From contig JBCBHO010000001.1 in the NCBI GenBank assembly GCA_038525525.1, positions 992,001 through 1,056,000 on the forward strand: DNA of 64,000 bases, in the 5' to 3' direction. Of this stretch, positions 24,878-32,889 are shown piece after piece (the stretch's first letter is position 1; the number at the start of each line of letters is the position of its first letter). A program made the position numbers and the translations under genes. The DNA is from Shimia_B sp038525525 (GTDB taxonomy: Bacteria; Pseudomonadota; Alphaproteobacteria; Rhodobacterales; Rhodobacteraceae). The notes under the pieces are model-generated. The model was not told the DNA's origin. It was given only the letters and a program-made list of their open reading frames with translations, and ran no database searches.

Positions 24878-25453
24878 TCAGTGGAGCTTTGCCTCCACCT
24901 CCGCGATGCCTGCGTCGATGAACTTGTTGGCTTCGGCGGCAGAGAGCCCCTTGGCCATGATGTCCCCCGCGGCGGCCACGGCGACGGCGATGGCGCGGTC
25001 CCGGACCTCTTTCACGGCTGCGGCCTCGGCAGAGGCGATCTGCTCTTCAGCGGCAGCCAGGCGCCGCTCCACGGAACGCGAGATGTCGGCCTTGGCCTGC
25101 TCTGCGGCCGCTTCGGCCTCCTCGCGCGCATTGGCGACGATGTCATCGGCCTGGTTCTGCACGTCTTTCTGCTTGCGCTCGTAGGATGCCAGCAGCGCCT
25201 GCGCCTCCTCGCGGAGCGCGCGGGCCTCGTCGAGCTCGGACTTGATGCCCGCGGCGCGGTCGTCGAGCATCTTCATCAGGAGCTTCGGCACGCCGAAATA
25301 GACGAGGACGCCGATGAAGACGAGAAACGAGATCGCGACGACGAAGTCACTGTTACCGAGAGACCAGAACCGGGCGGTGAAGGGGTTCTTCTCGGAATAG
25401 GCGAGGGCCGGGCTCGCGGCGACCATGGCGGCGAGGATCAGAAGCTTGCGCAT
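24878..25453 (-). CDS. atpF: ATP synthase F0 subunit b
   Basis: A 191-residue peripheral-stalk subunit. An N-terminal hydrophobic signal-like segment (LLILAAMVAASPALA) is followed by a membrane helix (residues 37-57, VVAISFLVFIGVLVYFGVP) and a long charged alpha-helical coiled coil of Ala/Glu/Lys/Arg heptads. It anchors F1 to the membrane. Last gene of the F0 operon, 4 bases after the b' subunit gene. Having separate b and b' genes, and F0 without F1 genes, is normal for Rhodobacteraceae. Confidence 0.94.
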   Translation of the reverse strand: MRKLLILAAMVAASPALAYSEKNPFTARFWSLGNSDFVVAISFLVFIGVLVYFGVPKLLMKMLDDRAAGIKSELDEARALREEAQALLASYERKQKDVQNQADDIVANAREEAEAAAEQAKADISRSVERRLAAAEEQIASAEAAAVKEVRDRAIAVAVAAAGDIMAKGLSAAEANKFIDAGIAEVEAKLH

Positions 25454-25457
25454 GGCT

Positions 25458-25988
25458 TTATCCTTTCATCCGGTCGTCGATGGCCGCGCTCACGGCTTTC
25501 TCGTCGGCCTTGCCGCCGAGGGCCGAGACGATCTCGCCCGCGGTGTCGCGTGCCACCTCGGCGATGCTCTCCACGGCGCTTTCGCGAATGGCGGCGATGG
25601 CCTTTTCGCTTTCCGCCGTGCGGGCCGCGATCTCGGCATCGGCCTTCTCGAGCTCCTTGTCGAGCTGCGCCTGGATGTCTGCCTTGGTCTTGGCGGCGAT
25701 CTTCTGCGCTTCCGCGCGCGCATCGGCGAGGGCCTTGTTGTAGGCGTCTTCGGCGTCGGCAGCGCGGGATTTCAGCTCCTCCGCCGCGGCGATGTCGTTG
25801 GTGATCGTCCCGGCACGCTCGGCCAAAACGCCCCCGATCCGCGGCAGCGCAATGCGCGCGAGGATGAAGTAGATCACGACGAGCGTCACAACGAGCCAGA
25901 GGATCTGGTTCGGGAACGTAGAGAAATCGAGTTGGGGCATTCCCGGGCTGCTTGCAGCGCCCTCAACCGCGGTGGCTTCGTCAGCCAT
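25458..25988 (-). CDS. atpF': ATP synthase F0 subunit b'
   Basis: A 176-residue second peripheral-stalk subunit. One membrane helix near residues 28-46 (ILWLVVTLVVIYFILARIAL) follows a short acidic, soluble N-terminus without signal peptide, and the rest is a charged coiled coil. The conserved LDFSTFPNQILWLVVT start is typical of b' proteins in photosynthetic and alpha bacteria. It forms a heterodimer with subunit b encoded immediately downstream. Confidence 0.94.
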   Translation of the reverse strand: MADEATAVEGAASSPGMPQLDFSTFPNQILWLVVTLVVIYFILARIALPRIGGVLAERAGTITNDIAAAEELKSRAADAEDAYNKALADARAEAQKIAAKTKADIQAQLDKELEKADAEIAARTAESEKAIAAIRESAVESIAEVARDTAGEIVSALGGKADEKAVSAAIDDRMKG

Positions 25989-26062
25989 GCTGTCCTCCTA
26001 GCAGGATGAGGTCACCCCGGCACCCTGCATCGAGGGGCCGGGGCAGCTCAAAGGACGGAGTA

Positions 26063-26299
26063 TCAGACGGCGAACATCAGGAGCAGAGCGACGAGGAACG
26101 AGAAGATCCCGAGCGCTTCTGCGAATGCGATGCCGATGAAGAGCGTAGCGGTCTGGCCGCCGGCGGCGGACGGGTTGCGCAGGGCGCCGGCGAGGAAGTT
26201 GCCGGCCACGTGGCCCACACCGATGGCAGCTGCGCCCGAGCCGATGGCTGCGAGGCCTGCGCCGATGAATTGACCCATTTGTGCGATATCGCCTTCCAT
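26063..26299 (-). CDS. atpE: ATP synthase F0 subunit c
   Basis: A 78-residue proteolipid of the proton-driven rotor ring. Two membrane hairpin helices are seen; the first has the glycine motif IGSGAAAIGVG and the second carries the essential proton-binding Glu61 in FIGIAFAEALGIFSF. The polar loop RNPSA joins them. No sodium-type ligand pattern is obvious. Located between atpB and the b' gene, as usual for this operon. Confidence 0.97.
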   Translation of the reverse strand: MEGDIAQMGQFIGAGLAAIGSGAAAIGVGHVAGNFLAGALRNPSAAGGQTATLFIGIAFAEALGIFSFLVALLLMFAV

Positions 26300-26379
26300 G
26301 TCCTTATCTCCTTGAGCTTGGAAGTCCTTGGCGGGCTGTCCGCCGTTAATCGTAGGGTGCGCGAGCCGCGCACCGAACC

Positions 26380-27138
26380 TTAGTGATGCGGGTGCAGTGC
26401 GTCCTTGAGATACACGCAGGTGAGGATAGTGAAGACGTAGGCCTGGATGGCCGACACCAGCACTTCGAGCCCGTAGACCGCCGTCACGGCGATCACGGAG
26501 ACCGGAGCGAATGCGATGCCCGCTGCGGCAAAGCCCGCGAACACCTTCAGAACCGCGTGACCTGCCATCATGTTGCCGGCCAGACGAATGGAGTGGCTCA
26601 CCGGGCGCACGAAGTAAGAGATGATCTCGATGATCGCGAGCACCGGGCGCAGCGGCAGCGGTGCGGCCGAGACCCAGAAGAGGCCGAGGAAGCCCGCGCC
26701 GTTCTTGACGAAGCCCACGATGGTGACGGTGAGAAAGACGCCGAGCGCGAGGACCGCCGTGACCGCGATGTGCGAGGTCGTCGTGAAGCTCATCGGGATG
26801 AGCCCGAGAAAGTTCGCGAAGAAGATGAAGACGAAGAGTGTCATGATGTAGGGGAAGAATTTCACCGCGTCCTTGCCCGCCACGTCGACGACCATGTTGT
26901 GCACGAAGCCGTAGAAGAGCTCGGCGACCGATTGCGCGCGGCTCGGGATCACGGCGCGGCCCCGCGTGGCCACCACGAAGGTCAGAACCGTTGCCACCAC
27001 CGCCAGCGCCATCCAGAGCGTGACGTTTGTGATGGTGAACATGCCGATGCCACCGTCGCCCGCGCCGAAGAGCGACTTCACCTCGAACTGATCCATGGGC
27101 TTGATTGAGAGACCACCGCCCTCCGTGCCGTCAGCCAT
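26380..27138 (-). CDS. atpB: ATP synthase F0 subunit a
   Basis: A 252-residue membrane subunit forming the proton half-channels next to the c ring. Five to six hydrophobic helices are visible, and the essential Arg lies in HSIRLAGNMMAGH (residues about 188-200). The C-terminus IQAYVFTILTCVYLKDALH is the conserved end. The start overlaps the end of atpI by 8 bases. Confident assignment. Confidence 0.96.
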   Translation of the reverse strand: MADGTEGGGLSIKPMDQFEVKSLFGAGDGGIGMFTITNVTLWMALAVVATVLTFVVATRGRAVIPSRAQSVAELFYGFVHNMVVDVAGKDAVKFFPYIMTLFVFIFFANFLGLIPMSFTTTSHIAVTAVLALGVFLTVTIVGFVKNGAGFLGLFWVSAAPLPLRPVLAIIEIISYFVRPVSHSIRLAGNMMAGHAVLKVFAGFAAAGIAFAPVSVIAVTAVYGLEVLVSAIQAYVFTILTCVYLKDALHPHH

Positions 27139-27454
27139 CCGCGTTCTCCTTGGCAGCCTCGGCCGCCTGCTTCTCCTGGACCTCTTTGGCAGTGCGCATC
27201 ATCACGTTGATGCCCGCCGCGAGGCCGAACAATATGAACAGGATCAGGAAGATCGGCGTGGTGCCGAAGAGGCTGTCCAGCCCGATCCCGATCCCGAAAC
27301 CGACGACGATGCCCGCCACCAGCTCGATCACCATGCGCCAGGCCACGTTGGCCATCGTATAGTGCTCGTCTCCGCGGGGCGGCTCGGCCTCGTGACGCGC
27401 CTTGGCGGCTGCGAGGCGGGCCTCCAGCTCAGCCATGCGCTTTTCGTCGCTCAC
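27131..27454 (-). CDS. atpI: AtpI/AtpZ family ATP synthase accessory protein
   Basis: A 107-residue protein that heads the F0 operon. An N-terminal charged segment of about 35 residues is followed by two membrane helices (IELVAGIVVGFGIGIGLDS and IFLILFILFGLAAGINVM) and a charged tail. AtpI/AtpZ proteins assist c-ring assembly or Mg2+/Ca2+ transport; which applies here is unknown. The start is GTG with a strong GCAGGAGG upstream. A later in-frame ATG (residue 7) is possible. Confidence 0.9.
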   Translation of the reverse strand: MSDEKRMAELEARLAAAKARHEAEPPRGDEHYTMANVAWRMVIELVAGIVVGFGIGIGLDSLFGTTPIFLILFILFGLAAGINVMMRTAKEVQEKQAAEAAKENADG

Positions 27455-27480
27455 CGGAGCCTCCTGCGGAACTCGCGGAG

Positions 27481-27509
27481 GTGGTATGCAACGGGGCTGG
27501 TGAAGTCAA
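27481..27509 (-). promoter_or_regulatory. Candidate sigma-70 promoter of the F0 operon
   Basis: On the minus strand a TTGACT -35 element (27504-27509) and TACCAC -10 element (27481-27486) are separated by exactly 17 bases. The implied start point is about 20 bases before the atpI GTG. The -10 match is weak. Confidence 0.4.
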
Positions 27510-27621
27510 TTGCGGGCGGCGGGTCGTGGGGACGCTCGTAAGCCATTGAAAGCATGAAGGTTATTCGAAGGCCAGCGCGCCACTGCATGGGCCCGCTGGC
27601 CGGAGGCGCGGCGCGGCAGAT

Positions 27622-27637
27622 TCAACCAATCAGTTGA
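27622..27637. promoter_or_regulatory. ArsR-type operator candidate
   Basis: TCAACC-AATC-AGTTGA is an inverted repeat (5 perfect bases per arm) 52 bases upstream of the ArsR start. Sites of the form TCAACC-N4-GGTTGA recur, from memory, before ArsR-family autoregulators, so this is a likely binding site of the downstream protein. Confidence 0.5.
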
Positions 27638-27689
27638 GGATCGGGGCCCGGAGCTTGATCCATCGGCCCCCGCCGGGCTACGCCGCCCC

Positions 27690-28025
27690 ATGGCCAGCCT
27701 CGACACCGTCTTCGCCGCCCTCGCCGATCCCACGCGCCGCGCGATCCTCCAGATGCTTCTGGAGGACGACATGGCCGTCACTGACGTGGCCGAGCCCTTC
27801 GAGATGTCGCTGGCCGCCATTTCCAAGCATCTGGGCGTCCTAACCGCCGCGGGCCTCGTCAGCCAGGAGAAGCGCGGCCGGGTGAAATGGTGCAAGCTTG
27901 AGCCGGACGCGATGCGCGACGCCTCCGTGTGGATGCAGAGCTTCGGCCAGTTCGAGGCGGTCAATCTGGAGGCGTTCGAGGCCTTCCTCGCCCGCGAATT
28001 GCCGGACGCCCCCGCCGAAAGCTAG
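27690..28025 (+). CDS. ArsR family transcriptional regulator
   Basis: A 111-residue winged-helix repressor. The DNA-binding helices are in MAVTDVAEPFEMSLAAISKHLGVLTAAGLV, with RRGRVKWCKLEP-like wing (KRGRVKWCKL). The N-terminus FAALADPTRRAILQML is the typical dimerisation start. No ELCVC metal site is seen, so it is probably not an arsenic sensor; members of this subtype are often next to an SRPBCC/AHSA1 gene, but none is present here. Its TAG stop shares the CTAG tetranucleotide with the stop of the convergent EamA gene. Likely autoregulated through the upstream palindrome. Confidence 0.9.
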   Translation: MASLDTVFAALADPTRRAILQMLLEDDMAVTDVAEPFEMSLAAISKHLGVLTAAGLVSQEKRGRVKWCKLEPDAMRDASVWMQSFGQFEAVNLEAFEAFLARELPDAPAES

Positions 28026-28960
28026 GAGCGGGGGCCCGCTCCGAGGCCCTCGAGATCCTCTCGTCCATCCGACGGCGGGGCGGCCTCGCTCTTGAGGAGC
28101 ATGAGGAGCGCGGTGGCCGTCAGGACCACGCCGCCTAGCACGAGCGGCGCGGGCACGTCGCCCACCAGCGCGATCTGCCAGAGGATGACCCAGCTCGGCG
28201 TGAGGTAGGTGTAGGCCATGACCTTCGCCGACGGGAGGCGCAGCGTGGCGTATTGCAGGAGCACGAAGGTCGCCGCGCTGGCGGCGATGGCGGTGTAGAG
28301 GATCGTGATCCAGACGATCGGAGGCAGCGCGCCCCACTCGGCCGCGAGGATTTCCGGCGCACCGAAGAGGCCGAGGAGGAGGCCACCCGCCAGGAGCGTG
28401 CCGAAGGAAAAAGCGATGGGATTCTCGCCGCGGTTCAACCGCGCGACCATGGGCGTGTAAACGGCGTGCGCCAAACAGCCGAAAAAGTAGATGGCCTCGC
28501 CCCGGCCGATCTCGAAGGCGAGAAGCGCAGCCAGATCGGCGCGGAATATCACCCAGAGCGCACCCGCCGCGCCGAGCGCCAGTGCCAGCGCCATGCGGCC
28601 CGTCGTCCGCTGCCGGAGCAGGACCCAACCGAAGCCGGCCGCCATGAGCGGCGTTAGCGTAAAGACCGCCGCGGCCGAGACGGGAGGCGCCGTCTTCAGG
28701 CCCTCGAACATGAGGTAGAAATAGGCCGAGAAGAGCGCGCCGAGCACGAGGTAGCGCCAGGGCGCCGCGCTATCGCCCGGCCGAAACGCGCCCGTGGCGA
28801 GCCCGAGCACGCCGATGACGGCGGCGGCGATGACAAAGCGCACGGCGTTGAGCGCGGCGGGATCGAGAAGGTTCGCGGCCTGCGCGCCCAGCGCGAAGGA
28901 GCCCGCCACGAGCGCCGAAAAGGCCAGCATCGCGAGGTGGCCGCGGTGCGCCCCGCTCAT
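28022..28960 (-). CDS. EamA/DMT family transporter
   Basis: A 312-residue inner-membrane protein with about ten hydrophobic helices arranged as two EamA repeats (around residues 8-135 and 150-290). The opening is SGAHRGHLAMLAFSALVAGSFALG and the late PSWVILWQIALVGDVP segment is typical of the second repeat. Likely exports a small metabolite. The start overlaps the end of the upstream LysR gene in ATGA, so it is probably co-translated with that regulator. Substrate unknown. Confidence 0.88.
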   Translation of the reverse strand: MSGAHRGHLAMLAFSALVAGSFALGAQAANLLDPAALNAVRFVIAAAVIGVLGLATGAFRPGDSAAPWRYLVLGALFSAYFYLMFEGLKTAPPVSAAAVFTLTPLMAAGFGWVLLRQRTTGRMALALALGAAGALWVIFRADLAALLAFEIGRGEAIYFFGCLAHAVYTPMVARLNRGENPIAFSFGTLLAGGLLLGLFGAPEILAAEWGALPPIVWITILYTAIAASAATFVLLQYATLRLPSAKVMAYTYLTPSWVILWQIALVGDVPAPLVLGGVVLTATALLMLLKSEAAPPSDGREDLEGLGAGPRS

Positions 28961-29832
28961 GCTTCCCAGCTCTTGGCCGCCTCCTTGAGAAACGCGAGGA
29001 AGCTCTGGACCTTTGCGGTGCGGTGCAGGTCCACATGGGTGACGAGCCAGAGCGGCGCGCTCCATTCCGGGCGCGGTGGGGTGACCATGGTGAGATTGCT
29101 ATAGCGCTCGGCCACCTTCACCGGCAGGAAGCCGATCCCCGCCCCGGCCACGACGCCGTCCTCGTTGGAGCGGTTGTCAGCGGTGCGGTAGACGATGTTC
29201 TCCATGGGCACGTGATCGCGCAGCCACATGTTGAACGGCGCGCGCGTCTCCTGGTCGTGGCCTACGAAGAAGTGGTCCTTGAACTCGCTTTCATCCTTCG
29301 GGAGGCCGTGCCGCTCCTTGTAGAAATCAGCCGCGTAGAGCGCGAGGCCCTGGCGCACGAAGGGCTGCACCACGTTGTCGGGCTGATCGGGGGCCGCCCC
29401 CGCGCGGATGGCGACATGGGCCTCGCCGTATTCCAGCCGGAAGAGCCGGTCGCCGGTGAGGTAGCGCACGGTGAGCTCCGGATGCTCTTCGCGGAAAGCC
29501 GCGAGCACCGGGGCGAGCATGGGCGAGAAGGTGGCCAAGGAGGTCACCACGAGCTCGCCCGTCACAGAGGCGCCGCGTCCCTTCAGGCGGCCAGAGAGCT
29601 GGGCGAATTGGTCGTCGGTCGTCTGCGCGACGAGGAGGAGGTCATTGCCTGCCTCGGTGGCCGTGTAGCCCCGCGCATGGCGCTGGAAGAGCTTCACGCC
29701 GAGCTTGCCCTCGAGCGCGTCGATATGGCGGATGACGGTGGCGTGGTGGACGCCCAGAACCTCCGCCGCGCCGCTCACCGTCCCAAGCCGCGCCACCTGG
29801 AAGGCGGTGCGCACTTCGTCCCAATTATCCAT
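28957..29832 (-). CDS. LysR family transcriptional regulator
   Basis: A 291-residue regulator. The N-terminal helix-turn-helix lies in FQVARLGTVSGAAEVLGVHHATVIRHIDALEGKLG with the linker KLFQRHARGY, and the rest is a substrate-binding effector domain. It is transcribed divergently from a FMN azoreductase gene across a 122-base spacer with a perfect 8-base inverted repeat, and is coupled to an EamA exporter downstream. The layout suggests it controls both and senses a quinone, aromatic or electrophile; that is inference. Confidence 0.9.
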   Translation of the reverse strand: MDNWDEVRTAFQVARLGTVSGAAEVLGVHHATVIRHIDALEGKLGVKLFQRHARGYTATEAGNDLLLVAQTTDDQFAQLSGRLKGRGASVTGELVVTSLATFSPMLAPVLAAFREEHPELTVRYLTGDRLFRLEYGEAHVAIRAGAAPDQPDNVVQPFVRQGLALYAADFYKERHGLPKDESEFKDHFFVGHDQETRAPFNMWLRDHVPMENIVYRTADNRSNEDGVVAGAGIGFLPVKVAERYSNLTMVTPPRPEWSAPLWLVTHVDLHRTAKVQSFLAFLKEAAKSWEA

Positions 29833-29838
29833 GGAAGC

Positions 29839-29862
29839 CTCATGTGCAAATCTTCACATGAG
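29839..29862. promoter_or_regulatory. Operator candidate between lysR and azoreductase genes
   Basis: CTCATGTG and CACATGAG form a perfect 8-base inverted repeat with an 8-base AT-rich spacer (CAAATCTT). It includes a T-N11-A core expected of a LysR box. It sits just after the lysR start, and an AT-rich TATATT (29868-29873) that could be a -10 element follows at once. Confidence 0.6.
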
Positions 29863-29954
29863 AGGTCTATATTCGCAGATTGCGTGCGCGACAAGAGGGA
29901 GCAAGTATCGCGCATCCCGGGGCGTATCGCCCTGCCGACCAAGGACACACCGAC

Positions 29955-30536
29955 ATGGCACAGACCATCCTCCGCATCGACGCCTCCGCCCGCAAGGAAG
30001 GCTCCGTGACCCGCGACCTCACCGAGAAGGTCACAGCCCGCCTCGGCGCCGAGCGCGTCATCACCCGCGACCTCACCGACGGGATCGACCTCCTCGACGA
30101 AGGCTGGCTCGCGGCCAACTGGACCGCGCCGGAAGAGCGCAGCGCCGCGCAGAAAGCCGCGCTCGCGGGCTCGGACACGCTCATCGAAGAACTCATGGCC
30201 GCGGACACGCTCGTCATAGGCGCGCCGATCTACAATTTCGGCGTCCCGGCCGCTCTGAAGGCCTGGATCGATCAGGTGGCGCGCGCCGGCATCACCTTCA
30301 AGTACACCGACACCGGGCCGCAGGGCCTGCTCGAGGGCAAGCGCGCCATCATCGTCACCGCGTCGGGCGGAACGAAGGTCGGTTCCGAGATCGATTTCGC
30401 CACGGGCTACCTGAAATTCGCCCTGGGCTTCATCGGCATCACCGAGGTGGAGATCGTCGCCGCCGACCAGATGGCGCTCGATGCCGAGGCGAGCCTGAAA
30501 TCGGCCAATGATCGTGTGGAGGCGCTTGCGGCGTAA
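29955..30536 (+). CDS. azoR: FMN-dependent NADH:quinone oxidoreductase / azoreductase
   Basis: A 193-residue flavodoxin-like enzyme reducing quinones and azo dyes with two electrons. Family features: LRIDASARKEGSVTR (FMN phosphate loop), ADTLVIGAPIYNFGVPAALKAWIDQVARAGITF (FMN ring-binding MYNFGIP-type motif), and TASGGTKVGSEIDF. The start is the ATG after AAGGACACACCGAC. It is divergent from a LysR regulator and probably induced by its substrates to detoxify quinones. A strong terminator follows. Confidence 0.92.
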   Translation: MAQTILRIDASARKEGSVTRDLTEKVTARLGAERVITRDLTDGIDLLDEGWLAANWTAPEERSAAQKAALAGSDTLIEELMAADTLVIGAPIYNFGVPAALKAWIDQVARAGITFKYTDTGPQGLLEGKRAIIVTASGGTKVGSEIDFATGYLKFALGFIGITEVEIVAADQMALDAEASLKSANDRVEALAA

Positions 30537-30658
30537 CAAGCTTCAGGCCCCCGTGAGGGCGCTGTCACAAAGCTGGAAGCTTCGGCAGCGCTCCCCACCT
30601 ACTGACCACGAAACACGCAGTCCGCGGGACCGACCCTCCCATCGCAGGACGCAAACCA

Positions 30659-30704
30659 GACAGCCCGCGGCGCGCCCTCCCTCCGCCGCGGGCTGTCGCT
30701 TTTT
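30659..30704 (+). terminator. Intrinsic terminator after the azoreductase gene
   Basis: GACAGCCCGCGGCG and CGCCGCGGGCTGTC form a perfect 14-base stem around an 11-base loop, followed by GCTTTTTC. It lies 122 bases past the azoreductase stop. Confidence 0.85.
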
Positions 30705-30718
30705 CGGCGCGCTGCCTT

Positions 30719-31075
30719 ATGTCCGCCTTCATGTTGAGATCGACCCGACTGGCGCTCACGGCGCTCCTCTCCCTCGCCTTCCTCTACTATGGCCTGCGGA
30801 AGCTCACGGGCGATCCGCGGGACGTGATGCTCTATGCCGAGCTCGGCTTCGGCCAGTGGATCCGCTTCGTGACGGGCTCCGTGGAGACGTTCGGTGCGCT
30901 GGCGCTCTGGCCTGCGCTCACGGCGCGGTGGGCGGCGCTGGTGCTGACGGGCACGATGGTGACCGGGCTTTCCGCGATCACGACCTTCACGAGCCTGCCC
31001 TTCGCACACCTCGTCCTCTTGCTCATCGCCACGCTCGTGCTCAGCGCGCTGCACTGGGTCCCGCGCCTGAGGTGA
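30719..31075 (+). CDS. DoxX-like family membrane protein
   Basis: A 118-residue inner-membrane protein with four hydrophobic helices. The first (ALTALLSLAFLYYGLRKLTG) and the segment WIRFVTGSVETFGALALWP match the DoxX-like fold. Its function in quinone-associated redox chemistry is only suggested by relatives. It is a separate unit from the azoreductase, since a terminator lies between them 15 bases upstream. The start codon follows closely on the terminator, so a promoter would have to lie within it, or readthrough feeds this gene. Confidence 0.75.
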   Translation: MSAFMLRSTRLALTALLSLAFLYYGLRKLTGDPRDVMLYAELGFGQWIRFVTGSVETFGALALWPALTARWAALVLTGTMVTGLSAITTFTSLPFAHLVLLLIATLVLSALHWVPRLR

Positions 31076-31389
31076 GGGTGGAACCGGGGCTCTGCCCCGG
31101 ACCCCGAGGTACGGTGCACAAAGAAGGCGGGCCCGCGCGCCCGACGTCTTGCGGCTCGGCCCCGATCGTTGCCAGACCGGGCGGGCGCGGCGCTTGACGC
31201 GGGGCACGCCTTGGGCCATACGCGCCGCCAATTCCGGAGAGTTGTGTGCTTTCCGGTCCTCAGGCTCCGGCCAGGATCGCCCCCCACCAGCGAGTTTCGC
31301 CCGTGGGGGCCGTTCTGCATTGGGCCTTTGGAATTCGCCGCCGAGGGCTCACATAGGGCCCAGACGCATCATCACGGAGGGCTGCGCCC
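31076..31389. other. Intergenic region with repeat, upstream of ffh
   Basis: This 314-base gap holds a repeat in its first 50 bases (see the separate entry) and otherwise no convincing gene. Short frames here are Arg/Pro/Gly-rich and lack ribosome binding sites. The ffh promoter should lie in the second half, but no clear -35/-10 pair stands out. ATCACGGAGG just before 31390 is the ribosome binding site. Confidence 0.6.
31084..31128. repeat. Dispersed intergenic repeat, copy 2
   Basis: It begins with a perfect hairpin, CCGGGGC-TCT-GCCCCGG (31084-31100), and ends with GAGGTACGGTGCACAAAGAAGGC (31106-31128). The latter matches 5584-5606 at 21 of 23 positions. A hairpin of the same type, AGGGG-CCAG-CCCCT, begins the third site at 37486. 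Confidence 0.7.
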
Positions 31390-32889
31390 ATGTTCGAGAA
31401 TCTGTCAGACCGCCTCTCTGGCGTCTTCGACCGGCTGACGAAGCAGGGCGCACTCTCCGAGGATGACGTCAAGACCGCGCTCCGCGAGGTGCGCGTGGCG
31501 CTGCTCGAGGCGGATGTGTCACTCACCGTGGCGCGGGACTTCGTGAAGGCTGTGCAGGAGAAGGCCACGGGCCAGGCGGTGACGAAGTCGGTCACGCCGG
31601 GCCAGCAGGTCGTCAAGATCGTCCATGACGAGCTTGTCCACGTCCTCGCAGGCGAAGGCGAGCCTGGGGCGCTCAAGATCGACAACCCGCCCGCGCCGCT
31701 CCTCATGGTGGGCCTCCAGGGCGGCGGTAAGACGACGACGACGGCCAAGCTCGCCAAGCGCTTGACCGAGCGGGAGGGCAAGCGCGTGCTCATGGCCTCG
31801 CTCGACGTCAACCGCCCGGCGGCCATGGAGCAGCTCGCGATCCTGGGCACTCAGATCGGGGTCGACACGCTCCCCATCGTGAAGGGGCAGGACCCCGTCG
31901 CCATCGCCAAGCGCGCCAAGCAGCAGGCCGCGATGGGGGGCTACGACGTCTATATGCTCGACACCGCGGGCCGTCTCTCCATCGACGAAGAGCTGATGAC
32001 GCAGGTCGAACAGGTGCGCGACGTGGCCACGCCCCGCGAGACGATACTCGTCGTCGACGGCCTCACCGGCCAGGACGCGGTGAACACCGCGCAGAATTTC
32101 GACGACCGCATCGGGATCACCGGCGTCGTGCTCACGCGGATGGACGGCGACGGGCGCGGCGGTGCCGCGCTTTCCATGCGCGCGGTCACGGGCAAGCCCA
32201 TCAAGTTCGTGGGTCTGGGTGAGAAGATGGACGCGCTCGAAACCTTCGAGCCCGAGCGGATCGCGGGCCGCATCCTCGGCATGGGCGACATCGTCTCGCT
32301 CGTGGAGAAGGCGCAGGACGTTGTCGAGCAGGAACAGGCCGAGCGCATGATGAAGCGCTTCCAGAAGGGTCAGTTCAACATGAACGACCTCAAGATGCAG
32401 CTCGAGCAGATGATGAAGATGGGCGGCATGGAGGGCATGATGTCCATGATGCCCGGCGTCGGAAAGATGAAGGGCCAGATGGCGGAGGCGGGCATCGACG
32501 ACAAGATGCTCAAGCGGCAGGTCGCGCTCATCCAGTCCATGACCAAGCGCGAGCGCGCGAACCCCCAACTGCTGCAAGCTTCTCGCAAGAAACGTATCGC
32601 CAAGGGCGCGGGTCTCGAGGTGCAGGAACTCAACCGGCTACTCAAGCAGCACCGGCAGATGTCGGACATGATGAAAAAGCTCGGCCGCAAGGGCGGCAAA
32701 GGCCTCATGAAGCAACTCGGCGGGATGTTTGGCATGAAAGGCGGGCCGTCGGAGGCCGAGATTGCCCAAGCGCAGGCCCAGATGGGCAAGATGGGCGCGA
32801 TGCCCCGCGGGTCGGGCGCGGGCGGCCTGCCCGGCCTCGGCGGCACCCAGCTCCCCCCTGGCCTCAGCGGATTTGGGAAGAAGAAGTAA
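31390..32889 (+). CDS. ffh: Signal recognition particle protein Ffh
   Basis: A 499-residue SRP54 GTPase that binds signal sequences of nascent membrane proteins and delivers them to FtsY. NG domain: N-helices (residues 1-90), P-loop GLQGGGKTTTTAKLA, DTAGRL and TRMDGDGRGG. The Met-rich M domain (about 300-430) includes MEGMMSMMPG and the RNA-binding KRERANPQLLQASRKKRIAKGAG. The C-terminus is extended by Gly/Met/Pro-rich sequence ending GFGKKK. Its RNA partner ffs is near the window start. First gene of a long operon; the next gene starts immediately after the stop. Confidence 0.97.
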   Translation: MFENLSDRLSGVFDRLTKQGALSEDDVKTALREVRVALLEADVSLTVARDFVKAVQEKATGQAVTKSVTPGQQVVKIVHDELVHVLAGEGEPGALKIDNPPAPLLMVGLQGGGKTTTTAKLAKRLTEREGKRVLMASLDVNRPAAMEQLAILGTQIGVDTLPIVKGQDPVAIAKRAKQQAAMGGYDVYMLDTAGRLSIDEELMTQVEQVRDVATPRETILVVDGLTGQDAVNTAQNFDDRIGITGVVLTRMDGDGRGGAALSMRAVTGKPIKFVGLGEKMDALETFEPERIAGRILGMGDIVSLVEKAQDVVEQEQAERMMKRFQKGQFNMNDLKMQLEQMMKMGGMEGMMSMMPGVGKMKGQMAEAGIDDKMLKRQVALIQSMTKRERANPQLLQASRKKRIAKGAGLEVQELNRLLKQHRQMSDMMKKLGRKGGKGLMKQLGGMFGMKGGPSEAEIAQAQAQMGKMGAMPRGSGAGGLPGLGGTQLPPGLSGFGKKK

